64,000 nt of DNA, from contig NZ_JAPEOR010000003.1 in NCBI RefSeq assembly GCF_026341125.1, forward strand, positions 310,001-374,000, written 5' to 3'. The DNA is from Streptomyces sp. NBC_01142 (GTDB taxonomy: Bacteria > Actinomycetota > Actinomycetes > Streptomycetales > Streptomycetaceae). Within the stretch, counting starts at the first letter, position 1. Each line of letters begins with the position of its first letter. Under the pieces are notes generated by a model. It was not told the DNA's origin and ran no database searches. It saw only the letters and a program-made list of their open reading frames with translations. The translations under genes and the position numbers were made by a program. This document shows, piece by piece, positions 1 through 9,369 of the stretch.

Positions 1-33
1 GATTCCGTTAAGCGGAAAACAGGAGGGTGTGGG

Positions 34-1332
34 ATGGGTCAGCAGGAGAAGGTGGCAACGAGCCTCGCCGGCGCGGTCAGCGAGGGCATCAGCGCCTCCC
101 TCGCGCCGGTGGACGCGGAGCTCGCCCGCCGCTACCCGGGAGACCCCGGCACACGCCAGCCCGTCCACACCGTCTACGTACCCGGTGACGTATTCGCCGC
201 CGACACCATCCGCTCCTGGGGTGACCAGGCGCTCGGGGCGCTCGACGAGCACGCCCCGGACGCCGCCGCCCTCGCCGCCGTCCTCGGCCTCTCCGACGCA
301 CTCGCGCAGCCGGTGTACGACCGCGTACGGGCAAAGCTGGAGCGCGAGCCCGTCGAGGACCTGCGCGTCGACTTCGAGGACGGTTACGGCGGCCGCACCG
401 ACGCCGACGAGGACGAGGCCGCAGCCCGCGCCGCCCGGCTGATCAGCGAGGCATACGCCGGCGGCACCGCCGCCCCGTACATGGGCATCCGCATGAAATG
501 CATGGAAGCCGCGGTACGCGACCGCGGCATCCGCACCCTCGACATCTTCCTCACCGGGCTGATGGAGGCCGGCGGCCTGCCCGGCGGACTCGTGCTGACC
601 CTCCCCAAAGTCACCTACGCCGAGCAGGTCACGGCGATGGTGCGGCTGCTCGAGGAGTTCGAGAAGGCGCGCGGCCTGGACACCGGCCGGATCGGCTTCG
701 AGATCCAGATCGAGACCAGCCAGTCCATCCTCGCGGCCGACGGCACGGCCGCCGTGGCACGGATGATCGACGCCGCCGGGGGCCGGGCCACCGGACTGCA
801 CTACGGCACCTTCGACTACAGCGCCTGCCTCGGTGTCAGCGCCGCCTACCAGGCCAGCGACCACCCGGCCGCCGACCACGCCAAGGCCGTGATGCAGGTC
901 GCGGCCGCCGGCACCGGCGTACGCGTCTGCGACGGTTCCACCAACGTCCTGCCCGTCGGGCCCACCGCGCAGGTGCACGACGCCTGGCGGCTGCACTACG
1001 GCCTCACCCGCCGTGCCCTGGCCCGCGCCTACTACCAGGGCTGGGACATGCACCCGGGCCATCTGCCCACCCGCTACGCCGCCGTGTTCGCCTTCTACCG
1101 CGAGGGCTTCGAGCAGGCCGCCGCGCGCCTGTCCGCCTACGCCAACCACGCGGGCGGCGACGTCATGGACGAGCCCGCCACCGCCAAGGCGCTCAGCAGC
1201 TACCTGCTGCGCGGCATCGACTGCGGCGCGCTCGACACCGCCGAGGTCGCCCGGCTCACCGGCCTGACCCGCGCGGACCTCGACGCGTTCGCCTCGCCGC
1301 GCCGCGGAGACCTGACGGCCACCGCCAACTGA
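34..1332 (+). CDS. DUF6986-type aldolase/citrate-lyase-like protein
   Basis: Predicted 432-residue cytosolic protein resembling the DUF6986 family, which looks like a diverged HpcH/HpaI or citrate-lyase-beta type TIM barrel. Visible landmarks are an acidic DLRVDFEDGYGG stretch near residue 110, GIRMKCME near 150, LTLPKVTY near 190, and a GFEIQIETSQ strand near 215, the places where such aldolases bind metal and substrate. The ATG is preceded by AGGAGGG at a good distance. Reaction and substrate are not shown by the sequence. In other streptomycetes relatives are, from memory, found near purine or glyoxylate genes, but that context lies outside this window. Family call is fairly secure, function is not. 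Confidence 0.75.
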   Translation: MGQQEKVATSLAGAVSEGISASLAPVDAELARRYPGDPGTRQPVHTVYVPGDVFAADTIRSWGDQALGALDEHAPDAAALAAVLGLSDALAQPVYDRVRAKLEREPVEDLRVDFEDGYGGRTDADEDEAAARAARLISEAYAGGTAAPYMGIRMKCMEAAVRDRGIRTLDIFLTGLMEAGGLPGGLVLTLPKVTYAEQVTAMVRLLEEFEKARGLDTGRIGFEIQIETSQSILAADGTAAVARMIDAAGGRATGLHYGTFDYSACLGVSAAYQASDHPAADHAKAVMQVAAAGTGVRVCDGSTNVLPVGPTAQVHDAWRLHYGLTRRALARAYYQGWDMHPGHLPTRYAAVFAFYREGFEQAAARLSAYANHAGGDVMDEPATAKALSSYLLRGIDCGALDTAEVARLTGLTRADLDAFASPRRGDLTATAN

Positions 1333-1423
1333 CAGCCACAGCCCCGTAACACTGGTCACCGCCGTCACCGGTGCCCCCTTAGTCTGTACGCGAGCACAGT
1401 CGCCACACGGGATCGGGGCATCG

Positions 1424-3235
1424 GTGTCTTCGGGGGAGAACGAACGGCTCGCCGGCCGATACCGGGTGATCGAACAGCTGGGCCGCGGGGGTATGGGCGT
1501 GGTCTGGCGCGCGGTCGACGAAGTGCTCGGCCGCGAGGTCGCCGTCAAGGAACTGCGCACGTACACCGACTCCTCCGCGCCCGAACTGGCCGACCTGACC
1601 GTGCGGATGCAGCGTGAGGCCCGCGCCGCCGCGCGCGTACGCCACCCCTCGGTCATCGCCGTCCACGACGTCGCCGAGCACGAGGGCCGTCCGGTCATCG
1701 TGATGGAGCTCATCGACGGCCCCTCGCTCGACGATGTGCTGCGCGAGCGCGGTGTCCTGGACGCGCGTGAAGCCGCCGCCATCGGGGCCAGGGTGATGGA
1801 GGCGCTGGACGCCGCCCACCGGGTCGGAGTACTGCACCGTGACGTCAAGCCCGGCAACGTCCTGCTGGACCGTGGGGGAAGCTCCCGTGCCGCAGGCAAC
1901 GGGGGCGGCCGGGTGGTGCTCACCGACTTCGGGATCGCCGCGATGGACGATCCGGGCGACGGTTCCACCACCCACCTCACACGCAGTGGCGAACTGGTCG
2001 GCTCGCTGGACTACTTGGCGCCCGAGCGCGCCCAGGGCCACGAACCCGGGCCCGCCTCCGACATCTGGGCGCTCGGCGCCACGCTGTACGCCGCCGTCGA
2101 AGGGGCGTCCCCCTTCCGGCGTACCTCGACCTGGTCGACGCTGACCGCGATCGTCGTGGACCCGCTGCCCGAGCCGCAGCGGGCCGGTGCGCTGGGGCCC
2201 GTACTCCAGCAGCTGATGCACAAGGACCCTGCGCAGCGCCCCGACGCGGACACGGCGGCGCGGCTGCTCGCGGCGGTGGCGGCCGGTGAGGACGCCGGCA
2301 ACTCCACGGTGGCACCGGGGGCCGCCGTGCCGCCGCAGAGGCCCGAACCGTCCCCACGGGTGCCGACCGTGCTCAACGCGATGCCGCACCGGCCCGAGGG
2401 CTTCGGCCCGGCGATGGCGCAGCCCGAGCAGCCCCCGCAGCCGTCTGCTCCGATGCCTGCTGCACCGCCCGCCCCCGCCCCTGACCCTGCTGCCGCGTCC
2501 GGCGGGCGTGGCCGGGCGAGGGCGCTGGTGGCGGCCGGAGTCGTCGCTGTTCTGCTCGCCGGCGGAGGCGTGACGTACGCCCTCGTCGACCGCGAAGGGG
2601 CCACCACGACAGACCTCGCGGGCGGCAGCGCCGAGAGCCCGTCGGCACGTTCGAGTACCTCCGGGGATCCGGCCGCGAGCCCCTCCGCCGGCGACAGGGA
2701 GAGGCCGAGCACCAAGCCCACGGGGAAGGGCGGCAAGAAGTCCCCCACGCCCTCGGCCGCGCCGCCCGCGCCGGGCAAGGGCCCGGGAGGCTCCGCGGGC
2801 TCCGACTCCACCGCCTCGGGCGGCGGTTCGGCCGGCTCGGGCGGTGGAGTCACGACGGGCGGCGGGGCGACCGGCGGCACCACCACCTCGGGCGGCGGCA
2901 GCACCTCCACCAACGGCGGCTCGACGACCGGCGGTTCCGATCCGGACCCGGCACCCGTCTGCCACGCGATCGGCGGCAGCAAGTACAACTGCGAGGTCTG
3001 GCGCACCGCAAACTCGTACACCGCGTCCGGCACCCGGGTCGGCACGCTGAACGCGGGCCTCAACTACTTCTACTGCCAGCAGAATCTGGGCCGCCGTGAG
3101 ACCTCCGGCCAGTGGACGAACGTGTGGTGGGCCAAGACGGACGACGACAGCGGCAACACCAATGTCTTTGTCAGCGACGTCTACATCGAGGGCGGCGACA
3201 ACGACGCGCCGGTGCCCGGCCTGCCGGTCTGCTGA
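1424..3235 (+). CDS. Membrane Ser/Thr protein kinase with extracellular SH3-like tail
   Basis: 603-residue Hanks-type kinase. The N-terminal domain shows the glycine loop (LGRGGMGVVW), VAVKEL lysine, HRDVKPGN catalytic loop near residue 138, DFG and an APE-equivalent APERAQG. After a Pro-rich juxtamembrane stretch comes one membrane helix (ARALVAAGVVAVLLAGGG, near 370-390), then a long Ser/Thr/Gly-rich linker and a C-terminal domain of about 90 residues with Cys residues and WWAKTDDD, resembling a small SH3-like extracellular sensor rather than PASTA repeats. The start is GTG. An extra Gly/Ser-rich loop of about 11 residues lies between the catalytic loop and DFG. It probably phosphorylates cytosolic targets in response to an envelope signal; targets are unknown. 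Confidence 0.9.
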   Translation: MSSGENERLAGRYRVIEQLGRGGMGVVWRAVDEVLGREVAVKELRTYTDSSAPELADLTVRMQREARAAARVRHPSVIAVHDVAEHEGRPVIVMELIDGPSLDDVLRERGVLDAREAAAIGARVMEALDAAHRVGVLHRDVKPGNVLLDRGGSSRAAGNGGGRVVLTDFGIAAMDDPGDGSTTHLTRSGELVGSLDYLAPERAQGHEPGPASDIWALGATLYAAVEGASPFRRTSTWSTLTAIVVDPLPEPQRAGALGPVLQQLMHKDPAQRPDADTAARLLAAVAAGEDAGNSTVAPGAAVPPQRPEPSPRVPTVLNAMPHRPEGFGPAMAQPEQPPQPSAPMPAAPPAPAPDPAAASGGRGRARALVAAGVVAVLLAGGGVTYALVDREGATTTDLAGGSAESPSARSSTSGDPAASPSAGDRERPSTKPTGKGGKKSPTPSAAPPAPGKGPGGSAGSDSTASGGGSAGSGGGVTTGGGATGGTTTSGGGSTSTNGGSTTGGSDPDPAPVCHAIGGSKYNCEVWRTANSYTASGTRVGTLNAGLNYFYCQQNLGRRETSGQWTNVWWAKTDDDSGNTNVFVSDVYIEGGDNDAPVPGLPVC

Positions 3236-3253
3236 GGGGACGCCTGCCCTCTC

Positions 3254-5098
3254 TCATTCCGTCGCGCCACGGCGACGGCGTCGCCGATACGGCCGGGCGC
3301 GCTGGGACAGGCGTGCGCGCATGCGTACGGTCACGACGCAGCCGACGACCAGTACGAGCAGCACCATGATGAGAACCTGCCACAGGGCACCGCGCAACAG
3401 CTGGACGACTCCGATGAAGGCGATGCCGAGAAGAAAGACCATCTCGCGCAGCTCTTTCTTGAGCTGGTAGGCGCGGCTGGAACGAATGCGGACGGTGCTG
3501 AGCCATTGCCCCCCGATTCCCAGCCCGTTCCACATACCTCGGTCGATGAACACCCAGGGAAGATCCGGATAGATGCCGAGAGCATCGAGGGAGCTGGGGA
3601 ACCGGCTGGTCAACGCACCGCCGTGCAGTTGCTTGCGGCGTTCGAGGATCTCTTCGCTGGTGCGGATGGCCTTGAGCTGGAGCACGGGGACACAGCCGTC
3701 TTCGTCCGGGAATCCCTCGATGACCACATCGTCACCGTTCTCCACACCCAGGAGATTGAGTGTCAACTCGTCAACCAGACAGACTTCCTGCTCAGCGCTG
3801 GGCCGGTCGGCGTCCTGAACACGGCAGACGAGGTAGTTCGGACGGCCGAAGATGAAGTCGTGCCACCGTCGGCTGCTGTGCGGAAGTCTGGCCTGCCGGA
3901 CCGATATCGCCTCACCGGGCTCCAGACCGAGCCCGACGCGCAGCGAATGATCGACCTGCACTGTCGTCCGGTCGTCGCAGGCTATGTCCGGTGCCACGAC
4001 CACCCGCGCCAGAGTTCCCAGCCGCTCCCGTCGAGTACGCGGGACCTGGGCGTTCTGGATGACGAGGTGTCCGGGGCGACCCAAGTCGGCGGCCAGACCG
4101 GTGGAAATCCTCGCCGTGCCGGCACCCCGGTGATCGAAGGCGTCGGGAGCGCGCCCGGTGAGGAATCCGCCTTCGGGCACCGGATTGAGCGGGTGGATGT
4201 CGTCGTACACCGTGAAAGCGGGTGGATCGGCGGCGTACGCCTCCAGGTCGGACGTGGTGATGCGGTCCTCTTCGACGAAGAGCCGGGTGCCTTGCTCGCA
4301 CAGCGGGATGTCGCCTCGTGCCGACGCGCAGAATTCTGCCGGTGTGTCGCCGAACAACTCTCGTAACCGGGGTGATTCCGCGAGGAGTCCGGTCAGCAGA
4401 GGCTCTTCGCCGCGATGTGGTCGTGGGGTTCCGGACGACTGTTTGAGCACGCCACGTAAGTTGACGTAGACGTACATGCCGCCAAGCAGTTCGCCGGAGG
4501 GCATCTCCGTGCGGAAGTCCCTGCCCGGCACGAGCGCGCGCGCGTACTCCCCTTCGGCGTCGAAGATTCCCTCGGTGTCGTCCACCACTTCGAGTTGGGC
4601 GCGGTCGAGCCAGGTGATGAACAGCTCGCTTGCCAGGCCGGAGGCCAAATACGGGGCGGTGGCGATGTACCCCAGCGGATTGACAAAGGCGGATGCGCCG
4701 ATGCCCATGCCCGTCACCTTCACCTTGACCATCGGAATGGTGGTGGAGACGCCGGAGCCCTCCATCTTGTGGCAGAGCTGGGCGGGTGAGGCGTTGGATC
4801 CTACGGAGAGTACGGGAAAGCGTTCGCCCACCAAGGGGTCATTGGCAACCATGAGGGCGTAGTTCAGCGGCATGTATCCCTCGCGGCCCGGATCGCCGCA
4901 GAAGCCGCCGGGGGGAGCCTCCACCTGCCATTTGGCGAGCCTTCGGTTGGCGGCCGGCCGCATCCGAAGAAGGCGTCCTTGGTGCAACAGACCTGATTCC
5001 TCCGGCCATCGGCCCGGGTAGATCAGGGGATGGTCACGGGGTGCTTCAGCGAGGCCGAGGGCTTCGAGCGTGCGATCGTCCACGGTGCTCCTGGTCAT
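3254..5098 (-). CDS. Unrecognised 614-residue protein with C-terminal membrane helices
   Basis: I do not recognise a named family. The N-terminal half carries a VLSVGSNASP motif near residue 97 that recalls the entry strand of gamma-glutamylcyclotransferase/AIG2-like folds. The middle (about 370-470) is rich in beta-strands with two short repeats of a DHSLRVGLGLEPGEAISV kind, resembling double-psi barrel (Cdc48-N-like) modules. Residues about 555-595 form two closely spaced hydrophobic segments followed by a strongly basic Arg-rich tail, so the bulk of the protein is probably cytosolic and membrane-anchored. It ends 19 bp from the convergent kinase gene. Function unknown; the architecture is inference from reading the translation only. 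Confidence 0.7.
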   Translation of the reverse strand: MTRSTVDDRTLEALGLAEAPRDHPLIYPGRWPEESGLLHQGRLLRMRPAANRRLAKWQVEAPPGGFCGDPGREGYMPLNYALMVANDPLVGERFPVLSVGSNASPAQLCHKMEGSGVSTTIPMVKVKVTGMGIGASAFVNPLGYIATAPYLASGLASELFITWLDRAQLEVVDDTEGIFDAEGEYARALVPGRDFRTEMPSGELLGGMYVYVNLRGVLKQSSGTPRPHRGEEPLLTGLLAESPRLRELFGDTPAEFCASARGDIPLCEQGTRLFVEEDRITTSDLEAYAADPPAFTVYDDIHPLNPVPEGGFLTGRAPDAFDHRGAGTARISTGLAADLGRPGHLVIQNAQVPRTRRERLGTLARVVVAPDIACDDRTTVQVDHSLRVGLGLEPGEAISVRQARLPHSSRRWHDFIFGRPNYLVCRVQDADRPSAEQEVCLVDELTLNLLGVENGDDVVIEGFPDEDGCVPVLQLKAIRTSEEILERRKQLHGGALTSRFPSSLDALGIYPDLPWVFIDRGMWNGLGIGGQWLSTVRIRSSRAYQLKKELREMVFLLGIAFIGVVQLLRGALWQVLIMVLLVLVVGCVVTVRMRARLSQRARPYRRRRRRGATE

Positions 5099-5184
5099 GA
5101 GCCGGAGGTCCCCGAAAAGGGCCGCTTCATCGTGCTAGCCGGTCATCATATGGCTCGAACAGGAGCGGAGGTAGGGGGCGTTGA

Positions 5185-6240
5185 TCAAGCTGGCGGCAGC
5201 TCGCCCGAACCGCGCGGGATCAGTACCGTCTCCAGTGCCACCTGCGACGGCTCGTCGTCCACCCCGTCCAGGCGGCGGAACAGCCGCTCGGCCGCGGTGC
5301 GCCCGAGCGCCGCCGCGTCCTGCGCGATGACCGTGATGCCCAGCAGATCCGCGAGCTCGATGTCGTCGAACCCGACCAGGGCGACCGGCCGTTCGCGCTC
5401 CGCCAGGACTCGTACCGCAGTCACCGTCACCCGGTTGTTGCCCGCGAAGATCGCGGTGACCGGGTCCGGGCCCGCCAGCATCGCCTCGGCAGCCGCCCGC
5501 ACCCGCTCCGGTGCCGTGGAGCCGAGCGACACCCAGGAGTCGTCGATGGCGAGCTCGGCGTCCTCCATGGCGGCGCGGTATCCGCGCAGCCGCTCGACGG
5601 CGGTGTGGATACGCGGCAGGTCGCCGATGAAGCCGATGCGGCGGTGGCCGTGCGCGATCAGATGGGCCACACCCGCGCGAGAGCCGCCGAAGCTGTCGGA
5701 GAGCACCACGTCCGCGTCGATCTTTCCGGCGGGGCGGTCCACGAACACCGTGGCTATGCCCGCCTTGATCTCCGGCTCGAGATAGCGGTGGTCGTGGCCG
5801 GCCGGGATCACGATCAGACCGTCCACCCGGCGGGCGCACAGGGCCAGCACCAGTTCCTGTTCGCGCTCCGGGTCCTCGGCGCTGGAGCCGTTGATGAGCA
5901 GGGCGCCGTGGGCGCGGGCCACCTCTTCGACGGCGCGGTTCAGCGGGCCGTAGAAGGGGTCGGCGAGATCTTCGAGCACCAGACCGATGGAGGCGGTGCG
6001 GCCCTTGCGCAGCACCCGCGCGCTGTCGTTGCGGCGAAAGCCCAGGGACTCGATGGCCTCCTGGACCCGGCGCTCGGTGTCGGGGGTGACGCCCGGCTCG
6101 CCATTGACCACCCGGGAGACCGTCTTGAGGCCGACCCCGGCGCGCGCGGCCACGTCCTTCATGGTGGGCCGATTGCCGTAGCGGGGCTCGTGGCCCCGGG
6201 GTCGTCCCGGAGACGGCAGGGGACGGTCGGTCTCGGCCAC
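5185..6240 (-). CDS. LacI-family transcriptional regulator
   Basis: 351-residue repressor from a GTG start. The N-terminal helix-turn-helix is canonical (MKDVAARAGVGLKTVSRVVNGEPGV) and is followed by the hinge and a periplasmic-binding-protein-like effector domain (GLVLEDLADPFYG, VALVGFDDIELADLLGI). The longer upstream frame is rejected because it would run into the divergent ROK kinase leader and its sequence is not regulator-like. The gene is divergent from the ROK kinase, and a perfect 12-bp LacI-type palindrome lies between them, so it most likely represses the kinase and itself and perhaps the alpha-galactosidase and transporter genes nearby. The effector is likely a sugar; which one is not visible. 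Confidence 0.9.
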   Translation of the reverse strand: MAETDRPLPSPGRPRGHEPRYGNRPTMKDVAARAGVGLKTVSRVVNGEPGVTPDTERRVQEAIESLGFRRNDSARVLRKGRTASIGLVLEDLADPFYGPLNRAVEEVARAHGALLINGSSAEDPEREQELVLALCARRVDGLIVIPAGHDHRYLEPEIKAGIATVFVDRPAGKIDADVVLSDSFGGSRAGVAHLIAHGHRRIGFIGDLPRIHTAVERLRGYRAAMEDAELAIDDSWVSLGSTAPERVRAAAEAMLAGPDPVTAIFAGNNRVTVTAVRVLAERERPVALVGFDDIELADLLGITVIAQDAAALGRTAAERLFRRLDGVDDEPSQVALETVLIPRGSGELPPA

Positions 6241-6303
6241 AGTGCGCAGTCCTGTCGTCGTCGTCGCGGGTGTGCAAGGGTGTGGCGTCGAGCATAGGCC
6301 CTG

Positions 6304-6315
6304 GACAACGTTGTC
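6304..6315. promoter_or_regulatory. LacI-type operator palindrome
   Basis: GACAACGTTGTC is a perfect 12-bp palindrome with the central CG step typical of LacI-family operators. It lies in the 137-bp gap between the divergent LacI regulator and the ROK kinase. I infer it is the binding site of the adjacent regulator. Confidence 0.65.
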
Positions 6316-6377
6316 AGGGGAATGGAGACTGTTACCGAATACGCAGGTCCGACAGCTCTCCGGGGGATCCCACGCCC

Positions 6378-7343
6378 ATGCATAACGACCTCGTCGCCGC
6401 GCTCGACATCGGTGGCACCAAGATCGCCGGCGCGTTGGTGGACGGCAGCGGCAGGATCCTTCTGCGGGCGCAGCGCCCGACACCGGCCAAGGAGGACGGC
6501 GAGACGGTGATGCGTGCTGTCGAGGCGGTCCTCGCCGAGCTGACCGCTTCCCCGCACTGGGTCAGGGTTTCGGCCGTCGGAATCGGCAGCGCGGGGCCGG
6601 TGGACGCGTCCGCCGGTACGGTCAGCCCGGTCAACGTCCCCGGATGGCGCGAGTTTCCGCTGGTCGCGCGGGTGCGCCGAGCCGTCGGCGGCCTGCCCGT
6701 CGAGCTGGTCGGCGACGGTGTGGCGATGACGGCTGCCGAGCACTGGCAGGGAGCGGCCCGCGGCTACGACAACGCCCTGTGCATGGTGGTCTCGACAGGT
6801 GTCGGCGGGGGGCTCGTCCTCGGCGGGAAGCTCCACCCGGGACCCACCGGCAACGCAGGGCACATCGGCCACATCAGCGTGGACCTGGACGGCGACCTGT
6901 GCCCCTGCGGCGGGCGCGGCTGCGTGGAGCGGATCGCCAGCGGCCCGAACATCGCGCGCCGGGCGGTGGAGGGCGGCTGGCAGCCGGGCCCCGACGGCGA
7001 CACCTCGGCCGCGGCAGTGGCGGCCGCCGCCCGGGCCGGACACCCGGTGGCCGTCGCCTCCTTCGAACGCGCGGCCCAGGCGCTCGCTGCCGGTATCGCC
7101 GCCACCGCGACGCTCGTCGAGATCGAGATCGCGGTCGTCGGCGGAGGAGTGGCCGGCGCCGGCGACGTACTCTTCACGCCGCTGCGCCGTGCGCTGCACG
7201 ACTACGCCACGCTCTCCTTCGTACGGCGGCTGACCGTGGCCCCGGCCCTGACGGGCACGGACGCCGGCCTGGTGGGTGCGGCCGCTGCCGCCTCGCTGGG
7301 CAGACACGACGAGGCGGCAGCGGTGGTCAGCAGCCGATCCTGA
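6378..7343 (+). CDS. ROK-family sugar kinase
   Basis: 321-residue cytosolic kinase of the ROK family. It has the ATP-binding DIGGTKIAGALVDGSG at the N terminus, the STGVGGGLVLGG phosphate loop, and the ROK signature GHIGHISVDLDGD followed by the zinc-binding CPCGGRGCVE cluster. The ATG at MHNDLVAALDIGG is chosen over the longer upstream frame because it begins right at the domain and leaves the regulatory region free. It lacks a DNA-binding domain, so it is an enzyme rather than a ROK repressor, probably glucokinase-like. Its 3' end overlaps the convergent alpha-galactosidase gene by 17 bp. Position next to LacI, GH27 and ABC genes suggests it phosphorylates a sugar released by that pathway. 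Confidence 0.9.
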   Translation: MHNDLVAALDIGGTKIAGALVDGSGRILLRAQRPTPAKEDGETVMRAVEAVLAELTASPHWVRVSAVGIGSAGPVDASAGTVSPVNVPGWREFPLVARVRRAVGGLPVELVGDGVAMTAAEHWQGAARGYDNALCMVVSTGVGGGLVLGGKLHPGPTGNAGHIGHISVDLDGDLCPCGGRGCVERIASGPNIARRAVEGGWQPGPDGDTSAAAVAAAARAGHPVAVASFERAAQALAAGIAATATLVEIEIAVVGGGVAGAGDVLFTPLRRALHDYATLSFVRRLTVAPALTGTDAGLVGAAAAASLGRHDEAAAVVSSRS

Positions 7344-9369
7344 GATCTGCCCAGTCGGCGTGGTCGGAGTTGATCCCGTCCCCGCCGTCGGTGACCACGA
7401 GACGCACGACCTCCGCGCCGCTCACATCCGCCGAGAGCGGCTGTGCGGCCATGGCATTGGTCAGTACGCCCGTCGAGGCGGCCTTCTTGCCGTCCGCCCA
7501 GATCTCGAACGCGACCGTGCCGTTGAACACCTTCTCGTCGTCCACGCCGACCTGCGCGGTGACGGTGGCGCAGCGGCCGCCGGCGTAGTACTCCACGGCG
7601 CTCGCGGCATGCACACCGAGGCCCTTGGCGAAGACCCGGCCGCCGATGGTGATCGGGCTGCCGTCGCCCGCCGTCGACTCGCCGTTGCTGGTGTCCTTCT
7701 CGACGGGGCCCCAGCCGTTCTCCGTGCTCAGCGTGCGAAGGTCACTGAGATACGACACCCCGCCCGGCGGTGCCACGACGACATGGACACTTCCGGGTAC
7801 GGCTTCGGTGAGCCGCTTCCCGTTCGACGAGCGGTACTTCGCCGTGAGCGTCAGGCCGTACGAACCGGGCGCGGTGCCGGGCGGTACGGCGACCTCCCAT
7901 CCCGTCGTGAGCTTCTTTCCACTGGTCAGTGCCGCGGCCGTGGTCCTGGATGTGGCTCTGATCCGCCATCCGCCGGGCCCGGTCAGCGCCACCGATACAT
8001 CGAGCGCGGGCGTGCGGCCCAGATCGGTCACGGTCGAGCTGAGCCTTCCGCGCTGTCCGGCCTCGGCCATCGGGTTCTCGTCGGTGCTCACCTCGACGGC
8101 GGGCGGCAGCTGCGCCCATTCGGGGTCCGTCGAGACCCGTACCAGCACCGTGCCGTGGGCGGGCACCGTTGCGGAGATGGTCCCCGCGGTGTTGGCGTCG
8201 GTGTGCTTCCACAGATCGCGCAGCCGGTAGGCGGGGGCCTCGGGCAGGCCGACTGCCCCGGCCGTGGTGGCGATCCGCTGCGGGCTGCCGCTCTCGTTGA
8301 ACAGCGCGACCGCGCGACTGCCGTCCGCCATCTCCTTGGCCACCACCCAGCGGCCGCCCTCGGAGCTGATGACCTCGCCCTGCTTGCCGAGCCGGTCCTG
8401 GTCGACGGCGATGACCTCGCGGTTGCCGAGGATCTCGAAGGCCGAGGCGGGCGCCTTGCGCAGATCGGAGCCGATGAGCAGCGGTGCCGCCATGATCGAC
8501 CACATGGAGAAGTGGGTGCGGTACTCGGTGTCGGTCATCCCCCCGTTGCCGACCTCCAGCATGTCGGGGTCGTTCCAGGCCCCGGGCCGGGCGTACGGCG
8601 CGAGCGGCAGGTTCTGCTTCATGATCGACACCATGGAGCCCCAGTCGTCGCTGATGTCGCCGGTGGTGCGCCAGAGCTGGCCGACGTCCGCGGCCCACTC
8701 CCAGGGCTTGTTCTCGCCCCACTCGCAGATGCTGTAGACGATGGGGCGACCCGTTGTCCGGGAGGCAGCCTTCAGCGCGTCGCGCATCGTGGTGTAGCGG
8801 AGCTTGGCGTCCACGCCCCAGTTATTGCAGTTGTCGTACTTCAGGTAGTCGACGCCCCAGTCGGCGAACTGCTGTGCGTCGCTGTACTCGTGGCCGAGGC
8901 CACCGGGAAAGCCCGCGCTGTTGCAGGTCTTGGTCCCGGCGCTGGTGTAGATGCCGAACTTCAGCCCCTTGGAGTGGACATAGTCGGCGACGGCCTTGAT
9001 GCCCTTCGGGAAGCGCACCGGGTCGGGGACGAGCTTGCCGTTGCTGTCGCGCTGCGGCAACGCCCAGCAGTCGTCGAGATTGACGTACTGATAGCCCGCG
9101 TCCTTGAGGCCTTTCTCCACGAAGATGTCGGCGATCCCCTTGACCATCGCCTCGTTGAACTCCGCCCGGCAGTGGGTGGTGTTCCAGTTGTTGAACCCCA
9201 TCGGCGGGGTCGGGGCGAGCGAGTCGTCGGCCGCCGGAGCGGGGCCGGCCGCCCGGGGCGGGGCGGCCGTGGCGAGGGCCGGTGTGCCCAGGCCCGCGGT
9301 ACATAACAGCGCGGCGGCCAGCGCTCCGACGACTCGATGGCGGGTAGTGCGGGTGGGAAGGTGACGCAT
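7327..9369 (-). CDS. Secreted GH27 alpha-galactosidase-like enzyme with NPCBM domain
   Basis: 680 residues with a Sec-type signal peptide (Arg-rich N terminus, hydrophobic ALAAALLCTAGLG, Ala-rich cleavage region near 35-48). The GH27 TIM barrel starts at PPMGFNNWN, with the nucleophile in YLKYDNC (Asp near 179) and the acid/base region RPGAWNDPDM (near 261-270). A beta-sandwich C domain and a NEW3-like linker domain follow, then a C-terminal NPCBM-type carbohydrate-binding module ending in DWADLRIGC. It should cleave terminal alpha-galactosides, or beta-arabinopyranosides as in some GH27 members, outside the cell. A GGAGG sequence precedes the ATG. It is divergent from the solute-binding protein gene, so digestion products may feed that transporter. 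Confidence 0.92.
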   Translation of the reverse strand: MRHLPTRTTRHRVVGALAAALLCTAGLGTPALATAAPPRAAGPAPAADDSLAPTPPMGFNNWNTTHCRAEFNEAMVKGIADIFVEKGLKDAGYQYVNLDDCWALPQRDSNGKLVPDPVRFPKGIKAVADYVHSKGLKFGIYTSAGTKTCNSAGFPGGLGHEYSDAQQFADWGVDYLKYDNCNNWGVDAKLRYTTMRDALKAASRTTGRPIVYSICEWGENKPWEWAADVGQLWRTTGDISDDWGSMVSIMKQNLPLAPYARPGAWNDPDMLEVGNGGMTDTEYRTHFSMWSIMAAPLLIGSDLRKAPASAFEILGNREVIAVDQDRLGKQGEVISSEGGRWVVAKEMADGSRAVALFNESGSPQRIATTAGAVGLPEAPAYRLRDLWKHTDANTAGTISATVPAHGTVLVRVSTDPEWAQLPPAVEVSTDENPMAEAGQRGRLSSTVTDLGRTPALDVSVALTGPGGWRIRATSRTTAAALTSGKKLTTGWEVAVPPGTAPGSYGLTLTAKYRSSNGKRLTEAVPGSVHVVVAPPGGVSYLSDLRTLSTENGWGPVEKDTSNGESTAGDGSPITIGGRVFAKGLGVHAASAVEYYAGGRCATVTAQVGVDDEKVFNGTVAFEIWADGKKAASTGVLTNAMAAQPLSADVSGAEVVRLVVTDGGDGINSDHADWADLRIGC

